From Gemmobacter sp. (GTDB lineage Bacteria > Pseudomonadota > Alphaproteobacteria > Rhodobacterales > Rhodobacteraceae): 6,100 bases of DNA. Positions 4,710-6,100 of this stretch are shown here, one piece after another. The notes below the pieces were generated by a model. That model was not told where the DNA came from and searched no databases. It saw nothing but the letters and a program-made list of their open reading frames with translations. Position 1 is the stretch's first letter. Every line of letters begins with the position of its first letter. The stretch lies in contig DOMY01000221.1 of NCBI GenBank assembly GCA_003509785.1, positions 1 to 6,100 on the forward strand. Direction: 5' to 3'. Position numbers and translations under genes: made by a program.

Positions 4710-6100
4710 ATGGTCGACGGTGTCAGCACCACATACCTGGACACGGTTTCCATCGCGGACGAGGTGATCGTCAACCGTGACGGATCGACGGCGCGGATGA
4801 GCGTCAGCCGTCTGGCGGCTCAGGTGCGCGCTGAGGTGCCCGGTCCTCATTACGAGACCCGGGCGGCGCTGTTTGCGGATCTCGACTGGCCAGCCCAGTC
4901 GCAGGGCAGTGTCTGGGGCGATGCGACGGAGGCCTATCGCGGCCTCTATACCAAATCGGGAGCCAGTGGCGCTGGCAGCTGGGCGCGTTACGCCGATCTG
5001 CCCCAGACCAGCCTGACCACGGCACAGCTGGCAGCCAAGGCCGACACCGCAGCGCTGACGGCCGAGGTCTCGGCCCGTGAGGCTGCCGAGGCCAGCGGCC
5101 TTGTCCTGCGGCTGGTCTCGGCCACCGGAACGGCTCAGGCGGTCAGTGCCGAAATCCCTGCGGCACTGGCCCATATCCCGCTGGCCGCGCGTCAGCTGGT
5201 GGCGGTCGTCTGGCCCGAGAGCAACACGGGCGCCGACCCGGTGCTGACGATCGGCGGGGTGGCGCGCACCGTGCGCAGCCGGACGGGCGCGGCGCTGGCG
5301 GCTGGAGATCTGCAGGGCGGCAGCTACTACACGATGCATGTTCATAGCGCGACCGTGTTCCGGCTCGCATCGGGCGCCGTCGAATCTGTGGCGGGCAAGG
5401 CCGGGGCGGTGGCGTTGGTCAAGGCGGATGTGGGCCTCGGCAACGTCGACAATACGGCGGATGCCAACAAGCCGGTCTCCACAGCTCAGGCTGCGGCGAT
5501 TGCCGGGGCCGCGAGCAACGGGGATGTGATCTCGCTGGCCAATGTCGCAGGCAGCGGCGATGCGCTGACGGCCGATCTGCCCACCTCCCATGCCGGTGTC
5601 GCGGTGGTGCCGGGCACGATGGTCAATTTCGTGGCGCTGGCCAACAACTCCGGCCCTGTGACGCTGACGCTGGCGGGCACCGCCTATGTCTTGCGCGGCC
5701 ATGACGGGACCGATCTGATTGCCAATATGCTCCGCGCTGGCCGCGCCTATACATTCCGTGTGCAGGGCGCGGCGGCCATGCGCGCCACCGGCCCGCTGCG
5801 CCTGGACGATCTGCTGGAGACGGCAGATGCCAAGATCCTGACGGGAGCCGAGCGGACCAAGCTCGCAAGCGTCCAGGCGGGGGCACAGGTCAATGCAGTG
5901 GCCAGCGTGGCGGGCAAGACCGGCGCGGTGGCGCTGGAAAAGGCGGATGTGGGCCTTGGCAGCGTCGACAATACCCCGGATGCCGACAAGCCGGTCTCCA
6001 CCGCACAGGCAGCGGCGATTGCGGGCGCGCGCGACCGCGCCAATCACACCGGCACCCAGCCTGCCAACACGCTGATCGAGACGGCAGATGCCAAGATCCT
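4710..6100 (+). CDS. Tail fibre protein with repeat modules (partial, runs off the right edge)
   Basis: The frame is open for 463 codons with no stop before the window ends. Residues 48-98 form a recognisable fibre module ('YETRAALFADLDW', 'VWGDATEAYRGLYTKSGASG', 'GSWARYADLP'), seen in many alphaproteobacterial phage fibres. Residues 100-137 are Ala/Glu/Leu-rich and probably coiled coil. Two related beta domains follow (about 138-222 and 278-362; 'VLTIGGVARTV...GGSYYTMHV' against 'TLTLAGTAYVL...AGRAYTFRV'). Two copies of the classic fibre repeat containing 'KADVGLxNVDNT' are at 227-267 and 400-440. An 'ETADAKILTGAERTKLASVQAGAQVN' -type module starts at 370 and begins again at 457. Such proteins form trimeric fibres that contact the host surface; the C-terminal receptor-binding tip and any chaperone gene lie outside the window. 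The location right after gpJ matches lambda stf-type fibre genes. The fibre assignment is secure, the receptor unknown. Confidence 0.85.
   Translation, partial: MVDGVSTTYLDTVSIADEVIVNRDGSTARMSVSRLAAQVRAEVPGPHYETRAALFADLDWPAQSQGSVWGDATEAYRGLYTKSGASGAGSWARYADLPQTSLTTAQLAAKADTAALTAEVSAREAAEASGLVLRLVSATGTAQAVSAEIPAALAHIPLAARQLVAVVWPESNTGADPVLTIGGVARTVRSRTGAALAAGDLQGGSYYTMHVHSATVFRLASGAVESVAGKAGAVALVKADVGLGNVDNTADANKPVSTAQAAAIAGAASNGDVISLANVAGSGDALTADLPTSHAGVAVVPGTMVNFVALANNSGPVTLTLAGTAYVLRGHDGTDLIANMLRAGRAYTFRVQGAAAMRATGPLRLDDLLETADAKILTGAERTKLASVQAGAQVNAVASVAGKTGAVALEKADVGLGSVDNTPDADKPVSTAQAAAIAGARDRANHTGTQPANTLIETADAKI
5388..5510 (+). repeat. Tail fibre repeat, copy 1 (ADVGL/VDNT motif)
   Basis: A 41-codon unit with the core K-A-D-V-G-L-G-N-V-D-N-T followed by 'KPVSTAQAAAIAGA'. 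It differs from copy 2 (519 bases downstream) at 5 of 41 residues, by manual comparison. This motif is widespread in phage tail fibres. Confidence 0.85.
5817..5839 (+). repeat. Start of the 87-codon fibre unit, copy 1 (ETADAKIL)
   Basis: A 23-base stretch encoding ETADAKIL that is identical to 6078-6100, 261 bases (exactly 87 codons) downstream. Here it continues as 'TGAERTKLASVQAGAQVN' before the ADVGL unit. Confidence 0.8.
5907..6029 (+). repeat. Tail fibre repeat, copy 2 (ADVGL/VDNT motif)
   Basis: Second 41-codon copy with core K-A-D-V-G-L-G-S-V-D-N-T and the same 'KPVSTAQAAAIAGA' tail. Synonymous differences from copy 1 are scattered, so the duplication is not very recent, or has diverged under selection to keep the protein sequence. 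Confidence 0.85.
6078..6100 (+). repeat. Start of the 87-codon fibre unit, copy 2, cut by the window edge
   Basis: Identical over all 23 visible bases to 5817-5839. The window ends inside it, so the true repeat length and copy number are not visible. Confidence 0.75.

Noticed and set aside
4440..6047. A 535-codon open frame on the - strand
   Set aside because: It is antisense to the fibre gene and the end of gpJ. Its internal repetition simply mirrors the fibre repeats, and no family motif is seen.

Overview
The window is a stretch of siphophage or prophage tail genes. All supported genes lie on the + strand and are packed almost without gaps. Base composition is high in G+C, with heavy use of G/C in third codon positions. 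The protein families and the gene order suggest a temperate siphophage or prophage of an alphaproteobacterium, most likely of the Rhodobacterales (Paracoccus/Rhodobacter-like). The host assignment is inference from style and cannot be proven here.

Layout: (1) bases 1-33 hold the last ten codons of an upstream gene, probably another tail gene; (2) 30-449 a small tail protein; (3) 446-970 a DUF1833-type tail protein; (4) 967-1389 an NlpC/P60-type cysteine peptidase with a visible Cys-His-His set; (5) 1386-4700 a 1104-residue host-specificity protein of the lambda gpJ / tail-tip class; (6) 4710 to beyond the right edge, a repeat-containing tail fibre gene. The first five junctions-worth of genes (upstream gene through gpJ) are joined by four ATGA stop/start overlaps in a row. 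The fibre gene instead has a 9-base gap and its own strong Shine-Dalgarno sequence.

Working together: by analogy with lambda (M-L-K-I-J) and with gene transfer agent tails, the two small proteins and the peptidase build the distal tail tip under the tape measure. The peptidase would open the peptidoglycan locally, gpJ forms the central hub/spike that recognises the host, and the fibre extends from it as a second adhesin. Host-range elements are concentrated on the right: a lectin-like jelly-roll apparently inserted into the last FN3-like domain of gpJ, and the repeat-built fibre.

I saw no RNA genes, CRISPR, insertion sequences, attachment sites, promoters or terminators, and no gene-free stretch longer than 9 bases. 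I find no wholly new system. The points that deserve a second look are modular: the nested jelly-roll, the domain/repeat duplication in the fibre, the condensed tail-tip gene set, and the translational coupling chain.
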